A stretch of 64,000 bases of DNA from the NCBI RefSeq assembly GCF_001597745.1, contig NZ_LUHJ01000061.1, forward strand, positions 141,987-205,986, written 5' to 3'. The notes beneath the pieces are model-generated. The model did no database searches. It was not told where the DNA came from and saw only the letters and a program-made list of their open reading frames with translations. Shown here piece after piece: positions 52,408-61,333 of the stretch (the first letter of the stretch is position 1; each line of letters starts with the position of its first letter). The DNA comes from Anabaena sp. 4-3. Lineage in GTDB: Bacteria > Cyanobacteriota > Cyanobacteriia > Cyanobacteriales > Nostocaceae. The position numbers and the translations under genes were made by a program.

Positions 52408-54321
52408 ATGGTGCGTTTAAAGCTTTGGCAGTGGGTAATCTTGGCTACACCAATCACAGCCATCATCGTTTTCTTACTGGTAGCGGCAGGAATGCAAATC
52501 CATGCTTGGGGGATCAATTGGATTTGGGGTGTGTTCACTGTCCTATTTTTGGGTTGGCGTTGGTTGTTGGTGCGGTGGACTAAACCTGTAATTCAACAAG
52601 TAGAAGCAGCATTAGCTGAGGTTAAGGTTGAACTGACATCTCAGATTGAAAATACCACTACACCTGTCAGTAGTGATGCTACCCAACAAGCAGAAGCCGC
52701 ACTACAAGAAGTCCTCACAGCCTCACAAAGCGATCGCCCGATTTGGGAAGATTGGACAACATTTTGGCAACGTTGTCAAGATTTAGTTGTAGCTGTTGCC
52801 CATATCTACCATCCAGAGGTGAAATATCCTTTACTAAATATCTACGTTCCCCAAGCTTATGGACTGATACGGGGAACGGTGGATGATTTAGATCAATGGA
52901 TGCAAAAGTTATCACCTGTTCTCAATCAGGTATCGGTAGGACAAGCTTATCAAGCTTATGAAGTCTACCGCAAATTAGAACCATCAGCCCGGAAGTTTTG
53001 GCGGGCTTGGAGTTGGGCGCAGTGGGTTTTAAATCCTGTAGCAGCAGTAGCTAACCGGGCTACTAAAGGTTACACTAATCAGGCAAATCAGCAATTATTG
53101 GCGAATTTGGGGCAATTATTCCGAGAAGCGGCTTTACGGAATCTGTGTAAACAGGCGATCGCCCTCTACGGTGGTGAAACTATCGCTATCGAAACCCCCA
53201 CAGTTTCCACACCCACCTTACCTAAAGCTAAAACTCAAACTCTGCAAAACATCCTCAGCCAAGCCCAACCAGTCGAAAAAGTTGAACAAAAACCAGTCAG
53301 TATCTTACTTGTGGGCAGAACAGGCGCAGGAAAAAGCAGTTTAATTAACACCCTGTTTCAAGGTGATATCGCAGAAGTTGATGTATTACCCAGCACCGAC
53401 CAAATTCAGGATTATCACTGGCAAACCCAAGACGGCGAAACCCTACATCTATGGGATACCCCAGGATACGAACAAGTGAAGCGGGAGGATTTGCGGCAGA
53501 TGGTGTTAGATTATGCCACTAACGCTGATTTGTTGCTGTTAGTGAATCCCGTGCTTGATCCCGCCTTGCAAATGGATGTAGATTTTTTGCAAGCCATCAA
53601 AGATATAATTGCAGATATCCCAGCGATCGCAGTTGTGACGCAAGTAGATAAGCTGCGTCCGATGCGAGAATGGCAACCGCCTTATGATTGGCAAACAGGC
53701 GACAGACCCAAAGAAATCGCGATTCGGGAAGCTACAGCCTATCGTGCCGAATTATTGGGTGATTTTTGTCAATTAGTCTTACCTGTGGTCACAGGTGATA
53801 TTGCCAGTGGTAGAATTGCTTGGGGAATTGATGCTTTATCCTTGGGATTAATAGAAGCGATCGCACCAGCCAAACAACTGCGACTAGCCCGGTTTTTGCG
53901 TAACCTCGAAGCCCGAACCGTAGCAGCTGCCAAAATCATCGAGCATTACACCTTGCAAATGGCAACCACCCAAGGACTCACAGCAATGCTCAAAAGTCCT
54001 GTACTTCAGTTCATTGCTACACTGTCCACAGGTTCGCCCACATTAGCTTACATCCTAGCCGAACAAATCCCCGTAGAACAGTTACCAATTGTGATTGGTA
54101 AACTGCAAATGGCTTATGATTTGTTCTCATTGTTAAAGACAGAAGACTCAAACACGCTCAAATTTGACTTATTATCTTTGTGGCCGTTACTGTTAGAAAA
54201 TCCAGGCACACCAGAGCGCAATGCTTGGGCATTTGGTCACGCACTGGTAGAATACTGGACGCAGAATTTAAGCATTGAACAACTGCGCCAACGTTTTGAC
54301 TATTATATGCAGCAAGTTTAG
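52408..54321 (+). CDS. Membrane-anchored GTPase-domain protein
   Basis: A 637-residue protein. Two membrane helices at about residues 10-32 and 36-53 are followed by a helical region, then a TRAFAC GTPase domain (about 297-490): G1 VGRTGAGKSSLINTLF (about 302-317), G3 LWDTPGYEQV, and G4 as VVTQVDKLRP. The remainder is helical (ARFLRNLEARTVAAAKIIEHY). It resembles bacterial membrane GTPases of the Era/EngA-like or YcjX/dynamin-related class, which act in membrane or envelope processes; the exact role is unknown. It is monocistronic between repeats. Confidence 0.82.
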   Translation: MVRLKLWQWVILATPITAIIVFLLVAAGMQIHAWGINWIWGVFTVLFLGWRWLLVRWTKPVIQQVEAALAEVKVELTSQIENTTTPVSSDATQQAEAALQEVLTASQSDRPIWEDWTTFWQRCQDLVVAVAHIYHPEVKYPLLNIYVPQAYGLIRGTVDDLDQWMQKLSPVLNQVSVGQAYQAYEVYRKLEPSARKFWRAWSWAQWVLNPVAAVANRATKGYTNQANQQLLANLGQLFREAALRNLCKQAIALYGGETIAIETPTVSTPTLPKAKTQTLQNILSQAQPVEKVEQKPVSILLVGRTGAGKSSLINTLFQGDIAEVDVLPSTDQIQDYHWQTQDGETLHLWDTPGYEQVKREDLRQMVLDYATNADLLLLVNPVLDPALQMDVDFLQAIKDIIADIPAIAVVTQVDKLRPMREWQPPYDWQTGDRPKEIAIREATAYRAELLGDFCQLVLPVVTGDIASGRIAWGIDALSLGLIEAIAPAKQLRLARFLRNLEARTVAAAKIIEHYTLQMATTQGLTAMLKSPVLQFIATLSTGSPTLAYILAEQIPVEQLPIVIGKLQMAYDLFSLLKTEDSNTLKFDLLSLWPLLLENPGTPERNAWAFGHALVEYWTQNLSIEQLRQRFDYYMQQV

Positions 54322-54579
54322 AAGGGATTAGTGACTGGGGACTGAAAGGCAGACAAACTCTTACACCTAAAGAGTGAGTTTTATCTGTTTCTGTCAGAGC
54401 TAATATATATCTATCAAAATAGACAACACAATCATGTTTTGATTTGGACTAACCTAGCAATATTAGCTGTAGAAAATGGCTGGTTCAATGCTTTAGAACA
54501 GATAAATTTTTATGTCTGATTAAACAAAAACACCAGCTAAAATCGCCCATTTACAGCTAATATTCCATGCTATCACCCC

Positions 54580-56601
54580 ATGAATTTATCGAGTTACTCA
54601 TCCGTAATTCCCACCTTTCCCCTGACAGCTATAGTTGGTCATCAGGCGATTAAATTAGCGTTATTAATCGTAGCAGTAGACCCTGATTTGGGAGGGGTGG
54701 TCATTTCTGGTCGTCGTGGTACAGCTAAATCAGTAATGGCTCGCGCTCTCCATGCACTGCTTCCCCCTATTGAAGTAATTCAGGGTTCTTGCTGCAACTG
54801 TGACCCCAATAAACCAGATGAGTGGGATGATGAAACAGTTACAAGAGGCAGGAAGCAGCAGGATGGACAAACTAATTTCTCCCTACTGCCAACAGAAGTA
54901 ATTCCCGCGCCTTTTGTGCAAGTCCCCTTGGGTGTGACTGAAGATAGATTACTAGGTTCAGTGGATGTGAGTCAGTCAATCAAGCAGGGAAAGACGGTAT
55001 TTCAACCAGGATTGCTCGCACAGGCACACCGGGGGATTTTGTATGTTGATGAGATTAATTTGCTGGAGGAACATATTGCTAATCCGCTCTTGGCTATTTT
55101 AGCTGAGGGATGTAACCAAATTGAGCGGGAGGGCATTAGTTTTCAACATCCCTGCAAACCGTTATTTATCGCCACCTATAACCCAGAAGAAGGTAAACTA
55201 CGAGAACATTTATTAGATAGAATTGCGATCGCCCTTTCTGCTGATGAAGTTTTGAGTATAGATCAGCGCGTCCAAGCTGTGGAGCAAGTTGTCAGTTACG
55301 CAGAGTCTCCGCAAAAATTTCTCCAGCAATATGCCGAAGACATCGCCGACCTCAAAACCCAAATTATTCTAGCGCGAGCATTACTCAAAAATGTACGAGT
55401 TCAACGTGAGCAAATTGCCTACTTAGTCAACGAAGCTATTCGCGGTCAGGTGCAGGGACATCGCGCCGAATTGTTTGCACTGCGAGTTGCGAAAGCTAGT
55501 GCCGCTTTGAATGGGCGATTAGAAGTGAATGCTGAGGATTTGCGCCATGCCGTAGAATTAGTAATTATACCCAGAGCAACAGTAATTGAGGTGACAAAAG
55601 AACAGCCACCACCAGCACCACCCCAACCGCAACCAGAACAACCAGAACAAACAGACACCGAAACCCAAGAGGAAACCAAACAGGAAACACCAAGTATCCC
55701 TGAAGAATTTGTCTTTACCCCAGAAGGAGTGATCCTTGACCCGGCGGTGCTTTACTTTGCTAAAATCGCCCACCGCAGACAGGGTAAAGCAGGGGGACGT
55801 GGGCTGATTTTTTCCCAAGACCGAGGACGCTATGTCAAGCCGATGTTTCCCAAGGGAAAAATTCAACGGATTGCTATAGATGCCACCTTGCGAGCTGCTG
55901 CTCCCCACCAAAAGATACGTCACCAACGTCAGCCAGGTCGCCGGGTGATTATTGAAGATGACGACATCCGAGTGAAGCGATTAGCCCGCAAAGCCGGAGC
56001 ATTGGTGATTTTTGTCGTTGATGCTTCTGGCTCAATGGCCTTGAATCGAATGCAATCAGCCAAAGGTGCAGCTTTGCAATTGCTAGGGCAAGCATACCGC
56101 AGCCGTGACCAAATCGCTTTAATTCCCATCCGGGGTGAGCGTGCAGAGGTGTTGTTGCCTCCCACTCGTTCAATTACCACCGCTCACAAACGTCTAGACT
56201 GCCTACCCTGTGGTGGAGGTACTCCCCTGGCTCACGCTCTGGCTCAGGCTGTGCGAGTCGGTTTAAACGCCATGCAATCCAAAGATATTGGTCAAGTTGT
56301 CATCGTACTGATTACCGATGGTGGGGCGAATATTCCCCTGTCACGCTCCCTAGGTCAACCGTTTCTGGACGAAGAGCAACCAGATATTAAGGGGGAAGTG
56401 CTAGATATTGCTGTCAAAATTAGTACATTAGGAATGCAGTTATTAGTAATTGATACAGAAAATAAGTTTATTTCTAGTGGGTTTCCCAAGGAGATAGCAC
56501 AACGGGCAGGAGGTAAATATTATTACTTACCTAAAACAACAGAGCGAATAATTGCGGCAATGACGCAGGGAGCAATAGCAGATATCAAAGCTGGTTTTTA
56601 G
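54580..56601 (+). CDS. chlD: Magnesium chelatase subunit D
   Basis: ChlD, with ChlI and ChlH, inserts Mg2+ into protoporphyrin IX, the first committed step of chlorophyll synthesis. The N-terminal AAA-like domain contains [20 protein letters not shown] and the Cys-rich [18 protein letters not shown] Pro/Glu-rich linker follows (about 340-390), then a C-terminal von Willebrand A domain with a metal-ion adhesion site ([20 protein letters not shown] and [15 protein letters not shown]). At 673 residues it has the family's length. No chlI or chlH is adjacent, as is common. Confidence 0.96.
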   Translation: MNLSSYSSVIPTFPLTAIVGHQAIKLALLIVAVDPDLGGVVISGRRGTAKSVMARALHALLPPIEVIQGSCCNCDPNKPDEWDDETVTRGRKQQDGQTNFSLLPTEVIPAPFVQVPLGVTEDRLLGSVDVSQSIKQGKTVFQPGLLAQAHRGILYVDEINLLEEHIANPLLAILAEGCNQIEREGISFQHPCKPLFIATYNPEEGKLREHLLDRIAIALSADEVLSIDQRVQAVEQVVSYAESPQKFLQQYAEDIADLKTQIILARALLKNVRVQREQIAYLVNEAIRGQVQGHRAELFALRVAKASAALNGRLEVNAEDLRHAVELVIIPRATVIEVTKEQPPPAPPQPQPEQPEQTDTETQEETKQETPSIPEEFVFTPEGVILDPAVLYFAKIAHRRQGKAGGRGLIFSQDRGRYVKPMFPKGKIQRIAIDATLRAAAPHQKIRHQRQPGRRVIIEDDDIRVKRLARKAGALVIFVVDASGSMALNRMQSAKGAALQLLGQAYRSRDQIALIPIRGERAEVLLPPTRSITTAHKRLDCLPCGGGTPLAHALAQAVRVGLNAMQSKDIGQVVIVLITDGGANIPLSRSLGQPFLDEEQPDIKGEVLDIAVKISTLGMQLLVIDTENKFISSGFPKEIAQRAGGKYYYLPKTTERIIAAMTQGAIADIKAGF

Positions 56602-56811
56602 TGGTGATATCATGTCCGGCTAATTACTTATGATCAGTTTTCGATGCTGAACTTTTCCCTGTTGCCTGTTGCCTGTTGCCTGTTCCCTGTTGCCTATTTC
56701 CTCAAGCGATTCCCCGCGTTAGCTTCTTTCATCTTCCGTCACTGGGGTGCTTGTTCTTACAGGCATCCTACTAGACTTGACTATCGCTCTTCATGTAGTC
56801 TACAGTCTAAT

Positions 56812-57132
56812 TTAAGCATCTTCTGGTTCAAGTTGAGCCACGGTAACAGCATTGAGGGCGAAAGCAAAAACCAAGGGCATCGGACATCTAAATACCAAGG
56901 TAGTAATAACAGCTACTATCGTGCTAATTAAAGCTGTATATGACCACCATTTTTCTTCCCTTGTTAGCCCTTTTTCAGATTTAATTTCTCTCAGCACATG
57001 ATTAGGGATTGGTTCGGGCATGACACAACCCGGAGGAAACGCCCAATAATGATTGCGTCGCTCTACAAATAGTTCTGTCCAGCCATTTGCTTGGCACCAT
57101 GCTTCGATCCATTCAATAGAGTAGTGTGTCAT
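56812..57132 (-). CDS. Hypothetical membrane-associated protein
   Basis: A 106-residue protein with a soluble Trp-rich N-terminal half (IEWIEAWCQANGWTELFVE, HYWAFPPGCVMPEPIP) and two likely membrane helices in the C-terminal half (SYTALISTIVAVITTLVF and LVFAFALNAVTVAQL). It resembles uncharacterised cyanobacterial proteins, but I cannot name a family. It is convergent with chlD; a CCTGTTG-type tandem repeat (56660-56695) lies between them. Confidence 0.6.
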   Translation of the reverse strand: MTHYSIEWIEAWCQANGWTELFVERRNHYWAFPPGCVMPEPIPNHVLREIKSEKGLTREEKWWSYTALISTIVAVITTLVFRCPMPLVFAFALNAVTVAQLEPEDA

Positions 57133-57666
57133 GATTGCAATTACTTAAGTAGCTTGTTGAATTAGTCTAGTTAGGGAAGATAAATATACTCAAGATTTAG
57201 CGATAGTTCAACACTCAAATATAAAAATATGGTTAATACTCCCCCGATAGAGCTTTTTAAGCATCAGAAAGATAACATCAATCATGCTTAATGCTCGCCT
57301 TGATTAAAGATTAGCAGTCAACATTCCCAGTCCCACATAAATGACAATAAACTTTACTTTGAAAAATCCAAATTGAAGAATTGTAAATTGGATGGCGATC
57401 GCTGACATTGAGTACAAATATATATCCTCAACATCCACCGGAAAAATCAAGAATTGTAAATCAATGACTGAGCCATTACTTGACAAGTTGACTTAATACT
57501 TTTAATAACTCCTAAAGTGATGATTTATCTACTATCTAGAGTTGTATTTACTTCATTATCCCTCAGCCTTTAGTTATCAATCTCTGAATATTTATCTCCA
57601 AAAACAGACTTTTATGACAAAATGTTAAGCTAGATGCAAAACGCCTGAAAATGGGGAAAATCCACA
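57133..57666. other. Intergenic region, no supported gene
   Basis: About 530 AT-rich bases before the pentapeptide protein. A 60-codon minus-strand frame (57304-57486) opens only at TTG and has no ribosome binding site, so I do not accept it. The promoter of the downstream gene should be here. Confidence 0.4.
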
Positions 57667-58179
57667 ATGAATCACAAAACTAACTACCTAAAGATGTTTT
57701 GGCGGCAATTATTGGTTTTAGTATGTGGGATCATAGTATTGTGCTTGCCATCCCCAGCGTTAGCAGACTGGACACATCCCCTATCATTTAGCAATGCAGA
57801 ACTCTCTAGACATAATTTTGCCGGGGATAGTTTACAAGCGGCGGAGTTTTCTAACGCTAACTTAGAAATGACAGACTTTACAGGTGCTGATTTGCGAGGC
57901 GCAGTCTTAAGTGCTTCCGTAATGACACAAACAAATCTCCACCAAGCAGATTTAACTAATGCAATGGTGGATCAGGTAAACTTAACAGGGGCAGATTTAA
58001 GCGATGCCGTTTTTAAAGAAGCCCTGTTACTCCGTGCCATCTTTAACGATGTCAACATCAAAGGTGCAGACTTTACTGATGCAATTTTAGATAAAGCGCA
58101 AATTAAAGAACTGTGTACCAAAGCTAGCGGAGTAAATTCTCAAACAGGCATAGCAACTCGTGATTCTTTAGGATGTTAA
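57667..58179 (+). CDS. Exported pentapeptide-repeat protein (lumenal type)
   Basis: A 170-residue protein with a signal peptide (LLVLVCGIIVLCLPSPALA) and about 15 pentapeptide units of the A(D/N)LxX form (e.g. ANLEMTDFTGADLRGA, ADLTNAMVDQVNLTG, ADFTDAILDKAQI) making a right-handed quadrilateral beta helix. The C-terminal part has two Cys (ELCTKASGVNS and DSLGC) that may pair. It resembles plant thylakoid-lumen pentapeptide proteins (TL15/TL17-type). Function unknown. The stop overlaps the start of purK, so the two are co-transcribed. Confidence 0.87.
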   Translation: MNHKTNYLKMFWRQLLVLVCGIIVLCLPSPALADWTHPLSFSNAELSRHNFAGDSLQAAEFSNANLEMTDFTGADLRGAVLSASVMTQTNLHQADLTNAMVDQVNLTGADLSDAVFKEALLLRAIFNDVNIKGADFTDAILDKAQIKELCTKASGVNSQTGIATRDSLGC

Positions 58180-59324
58180 TGAAGCGTGTAGGTGTAATTG
58201 GTGGTGGGCAGCTAGCTTGGATGATGGGAGGTGCAGCCAAAAAACTAGGTGTAGAATTAATTGTACAAACTCCTAGTCATCAAGACCCAGCTGTTACCAT
58301 TGCCCAAGATACTGTATTAGCAGCAGTTGATGATGCTCAGGCTACAAAATTATTAGCAGCCAAAAGCGATGTCATCACCTTTGAAAATGAATTTGTGGAT
58401 TTAGCAGCATTATCACTGTTAGCACAACAAGGTGTCTACTTCCGTCCTCGGTTAGCAGCATTATCACCTTTATTAGATAAATATCATCAACGTTGTTATT
58501 TACGGGATTTGGGGCTACCAGTTCCGCAATTTTTCGCCGTTGAACCGCAGGAAAACCTGACAGAAAAAATCACAGCTTTAGGATTTCCGTTAGTGTTAAA
58601 ATCTCGCCGTCACGGTTATGATGGACAAGGGACTTTTATCATCGATGATTTAGAGACTTTGCAGCAGAAATTAGCGATTAATCACAGCCAACAACCGAGC
58701 CAAAGTCTATATTTAATCGAAGAATTTGTACCCTTTGAACGGGAACTAGCGGTAATTGCTGCCCGTTCCGTAGATGGGGAAGTTGTCATCTATCCAGTGG
58801 TAGAAACCCAGCAAGAACAACAAGTATGTCGGCGAGTCATAGCCCCTGCTGATATTACACCAGAACAAGCAGCAGAAGCGGAGGCGATCGCCCACACTTT
58901 ATTAAACAGCTTGCAAGCAGTCGGAGTCTTCGGCATCGAATTATTTCTTACACCACAAGGCAAAGTCTTAGTCAACGAAATCGCCCCCCGCACCCACAAT
59001 TCCGGGCATTTTTCCCTAGATGCCTGTCAAACCTCCCAATTTGAGCAACATCTGAGAGCCGTTTGTGGACTACCTTTAGGTAATCCTAATTTAAACTGTG
59101 CAATGGCAGTCATGGTCAACCTCTTAGGTTACGAAACTTCACACAGCGACTACCAAGACAAACGCCAAAAATTAGCAGCAATTCCCCAAGCGCACCTCCA
59201 CTGGTACAACAAAACAGAAGCCCGCCCAGGGCGCAAACTAGGACACGTTACAGTCTTGTTAGACAAGCATAACCAAACCCTAGCCGATGAAATCGCCCAC
59301 ATCGTAGAATCTATCTGGTATTAG
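58173..59324 (+). CDS. purK: 5-(carboxyamino)imidazole ribonucleotide synthase
   Basis: PurK, an ATP-grasp enzyme, carboxylates AIR using bicarbonate and ATP in purine synthesis. Recognisable parts: RVGVIGGGQLAWMMGGAAKK, DVITFENEFVDLAAL, KSRRHGYDGQGTFII, YLIEEFVPFERELAVIAARS, and the metal-binding NEIAPRTHNSGHFSLDAC. Its 383 residues match the family. Start codons at 58173 or 58179 are equally possible; both overlap the pentapeptide gene. It precedes the 6S RNA gene, an arrangement known in cyanobacteria. Confidence 0.95.
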   Translation: MLMKRVGVIGGGQLAWMMGGAAKKLGVELIVQTPSHQDPAVTIAQDTVLAAVDDAQATKLLAAKSDVITFENEFVDLAALSLLAQQGVYFRPRLAALSPLLDKYHQRCYLRDLGLPVPQFFAVEPQENLTEKITALGFPLVLKSRRHGYDGQGTFIIDDLETLQQKLAINHSQQPSQSLYLIEEFVPFERELAVIAARSVDGEVVIYPVVETQQEQQVCRRVIAPADITPEQAAEAEAIAHTLLNSLQAVGVFGIELFLTPQGKVLVNEIAPRTHNSGHFSLDACQTSQFEQHLRAVCGLPLGNPNLNCAMAVMVNLLGYETSHSDYQDKRQKLAAIPQAHLHWYNKTEARPGRKLGHVTVLLDKHNQTLADEIAHIVESIWY

Positions 59325-59333
59325 AGGCTGTTT

Positions 59334-59359
59334 GTAGTGAGGACTTTAGTCCTTACCAC
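59334..59359. repeat. GTAGTGAGGACTTTAGTCC palindrome, copy 2
   Basis: Ten bases after the purK stop. It shares the core GAGGACTTTAGTCCT with the element at 30222-30272; the flanks are imperfectly palindromic. Confidence 0.65.
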
Positions 59360-59413
59360 AAACCTCACAAGAAAAAAATTTCCTAACACACTACACAACC
59401 AATGAGATAAAGC

Positions 59414-59419
59414 TATAAT
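59414..59419 (+). promoter_or_regulatory. -10 box of the 6S RNA promoter
   Basis: A perfect TATAAT about 8-12 bases before the predicted 5' end of the 6S RNA. No convincing -35 (TTGACA) is visible at the standard distance. Confidence 0.6.
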
Positions 59420-59426
59420 GGTTTGA

Positions 59427-59609
59427 GTTACACTGCGACGTTGGTGACTGCCATCAAGTTTTTTGATCTATGTCTTTAAGAAAAAGGGAACCAAACGTCC
59501 TTCGTGGCAGTAGACTGGGCAAGTACCCAGAAACTTTAAACGAAGAAAATCGGTACCCACCTGGTTTAACCAGGTCATAAACTTAGGTAAAACGGCGTTG
59601 CGGTGAACT
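59427..59609 (+). ncRNA. ssrS: 6S RNA
   Basis: 6S RNA binds the sigma-70-type RNA polymerase holoenzyme by mimicking an open promoter. Evidence: position directly downstream of purK, as in other cyanobacteria; about 183 nucleotides, the usual size; a closing stem in which CACTGCGACG (59431-59440) pairs with CGTTGCGGTG (59596-59605) using two kinds of G-U pair; a TATAAT box just upstream; and an intrinsic terminator just downstream. Typical internal segments such as the CCTGGTTTAACCAGG hairpin (about 59560-59575) and TTAGGTAAAACGGCG are present. Exact ends are inferred. Confidence 0.8.
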
Positions 59610-59618
59610 TAAAATTTT

Positions 59619-59661
59619 AAGCTTCCTAAGTTAAGTAAAACTGGGAAGCTTTAATATTTTT
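59619..59661 (+). terminator. Rho-independent terminator after 6S RNA
   Basis: AAGCTTCC (59619-59626) pairs with GGAAGCTT (59644-59651), followed by TTAATATTTTT. It lies about 10 bases after the predicted 6S 3' end and could also serve as a processing site. Confidence 0.65.
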
Positions 59662-59677
59662 AATTAGCATCTTCGTC

Positions 59678-59736
59678 GGGTGCGTCAGATATCAAAAATA
59701 CGTTTATTGACAGCATTTAAACAGTCTGACGCACCC
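59678..59736. repeat. GGGTGCGTCAGA inverted-repeat element, copy 3
   Basis: Perfect 12-base arms GGGTGCGTCAGA and TCTGACGCACCC around a 35-base centre; same family as 1181-1246 and 13263-13302. Confidence 0.8.
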
Positions 59737-59748
59737 TACAAGACTAAA

Positions 59749-59832
59749 ACCGTTTATTGATGTAGCTTGCGTGGCGTAGCCATAGATGCACCTTATTTTG
59801 CACTGTAGAGACTAGCCATGCTTAGTCTCTAC
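59749..59832. repeat. 84-base dispersed element, copy 2
   Basis: Aligns gaplessly with 1484-1567. The 20-base core GCTTGCGTGGCGTAGCCATA is identical and the end again pairs (GTAGAGACTA...TAGTCTCTAC). It sits in the gap between 6S RNA and the M16 peptidase gene. Confidence 0.8.
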
Positions 59833-59965
59833 ATAATTTATCTGGTATGTGAACTACTTGCATCTCAGACCAAATATCACATCTGTATAACCTGATGCAA
59901 ATTGAGATACCATTCAGAGTTATGATCACAAAAAAAGACATTAATTCTTAGTTAAGAATACAAAA

Positions 59966-61234
59966 TTGTCAAAACAGCAACAAACACATCCTTTATTTCC
60001 AGCTTCGGTCTTGCGGTTAGATAATGGTCTAACCTTGATTCATCAAGAAATTCCCACAACTCCCGTAGTTGTAGCTGATGTTTGGGTAAAGGCGGGAACA
60101 TTCCACGAGCCAGAACCTTGGTTCGGGATGGCGCACTTTTTAGAACACATGATTTTTAAAGGTACAGCCACCCTAGCACCGGGAATGTTCGACCATAATA
60201 TTGAAAATACGGGTGGTGTGAGTCATGCGGCGACAAGCTACGATTATGCTAATTATTCCTTGACTACTGCTGCTAACTACTTAGAAGATACTCTCCCCCA
60301 TTTAGGAGAACTACTACTTAACGCCGCCATTCCAGAGGATGAGTTTAGCCGGGAACGGGATGTAGTTCTAGAAGAAATTCGCGCCAGTTATGATGATCCC
60401 GACTGGGTAGGCTTTCAATTGTTGCTACAAAGCGTTTACCAAAATCATCCTTATGGGCGTTCAATTTTGGGAAGTGAGGAAGAACTCATCCAACATTCGC
60501 CAGAGGAAATGCGCTGCTTTCACCGTGCTTACTATCAACCAGAAAACATGACGGTAGTAATTGCGGGAGGTATTCAGCAACAGCGAGCCTGGGATTTGGT
60601 AAATCGTTCATTTGCGAATTTTGCCGCACCTGTGCAGTGTCCGCAAATCACACCAGTAACCAAGCCAGTTATTAACGGTATACAACGTCAAGAAATACAT
60701 TTACCACGTTTAGAACAAGCAAGGCTGTTATTAGCCTGGGTAGTACCAGGAGTAGAACAACTCCGCACTGCCTACGGTTTAGATTTATTATCAGTGTTAT
60801 TGGCTCAAGGGCGGACTTCGCGTTTAGTGCGTGATTTAAGAGAAGAATTGCAATTAGTCCAGGGAATTTGTTGTAATTTTTCTCTACAACGAGAATCAAG
60901 CTTATTTACTATTACTGCTTGGTTAGAACCCGAAAATGTAGAAATAGTTGAAAACTTAATTCTCAGTCATTTGGATGATATACAAAGCACAGGCATTAAT
61001 GAGCAAGAATTAGCCCGTACACGTAGATTGTTGTGTAACGAGTATGCTTTTTCGACGGAAACACCCAATCAACTCACGGGGATGTATGGATATTATAACA
61101 CCATTGCCCAAGCAGAATTATCAGTGACATATCCGCAGCAAATTCGCTCATTTGCGCCTCCAGAACTGCAACAATTAGCTAAACAGTATCTTTCACTGCA
61201 AAATTACGCCGTAACTGTTTTGAAACCTTGTTAA
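59966..61234 (+). CDS. M16-family zinc peptidase, catalytic subunit
   Basis: A 422-residue M16B peptidase. The inverted zinc motif HxxEH is HFLEHMIFKG (residues about 57-61), with the distal Glu in ERDVVLEEIRASYDDP. Following blocks HPYGRSILGSEEEL and YYQPENMTVVIAGG are standard for the family. It likely pairs with the downstream gene (61329), which keeps the opposite feature set. Processing of transit peptides or small exported peptides is possible; the substrate is unknown. The start is a TTG, so a few N-terminal codons are uncertain. Confidence 0.87.
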   Translation: MSKQQQTHPLFPASVLRLDNGLTLIHQEIPTTPVVVADVWVKAGTFHEPEPWFGMAHFLEHMIFKGTATLAPGMFDHNIENTGGVSHAATSYDYANYSLTTAANYLEDTLPHLGELLLNAAIPEDEFSRERDVVLEEIRASYDDPDWVGFQLLLQSVYQNHPYGRSILGSEEELIQHSPEEMRCFHRAYYQPENMTVVIAGGIQQQRAWDLVNRSFANFAAPVQCPQITPVTKPVINGIQRQEIHLPRLEQARLLLAWVVPGVEQLRTAYGLDLLSVLLAQGRTSRLVRDLREELQLVQGICCNFSLQRESSLFTITAWLEPENVEIVENLILSHLDDIQSTGINEQELARTRRLLCNEYAFSTETPNQLTGMYGYYNTIAQAELSVTYPQQIRSFAPPELQQLAKQYLSLQNYAVTVLKPC

Positions 61235-61283
61235 GTTGGGGAGCAGAGGAAGCGGAGGAAGCAGAGGAAGCGGAGGAGAGAAA

Positions 61284-61333
61284 CTAATGACTAATGACTA
61301 ATGACTAATGACTAATAACTAATGACTAATGAC
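61284..61333. repeat. TAATGAC tandem repeat reaching the start codon
   Basis: About seven TAATGAC/CTAATGA units; the last one supplies the ATG of the next M16 gene. Preceded by GGAAGCAGAG-type repeats (61245-61280). Confidence 0.75.

Noticed and set aside
57304..57486. 60-codon minus-strand frame with hydrophobic residues
   Set aside because: Only a TTG start, no ribosome binding site, no family resemblance; left as intergenic.
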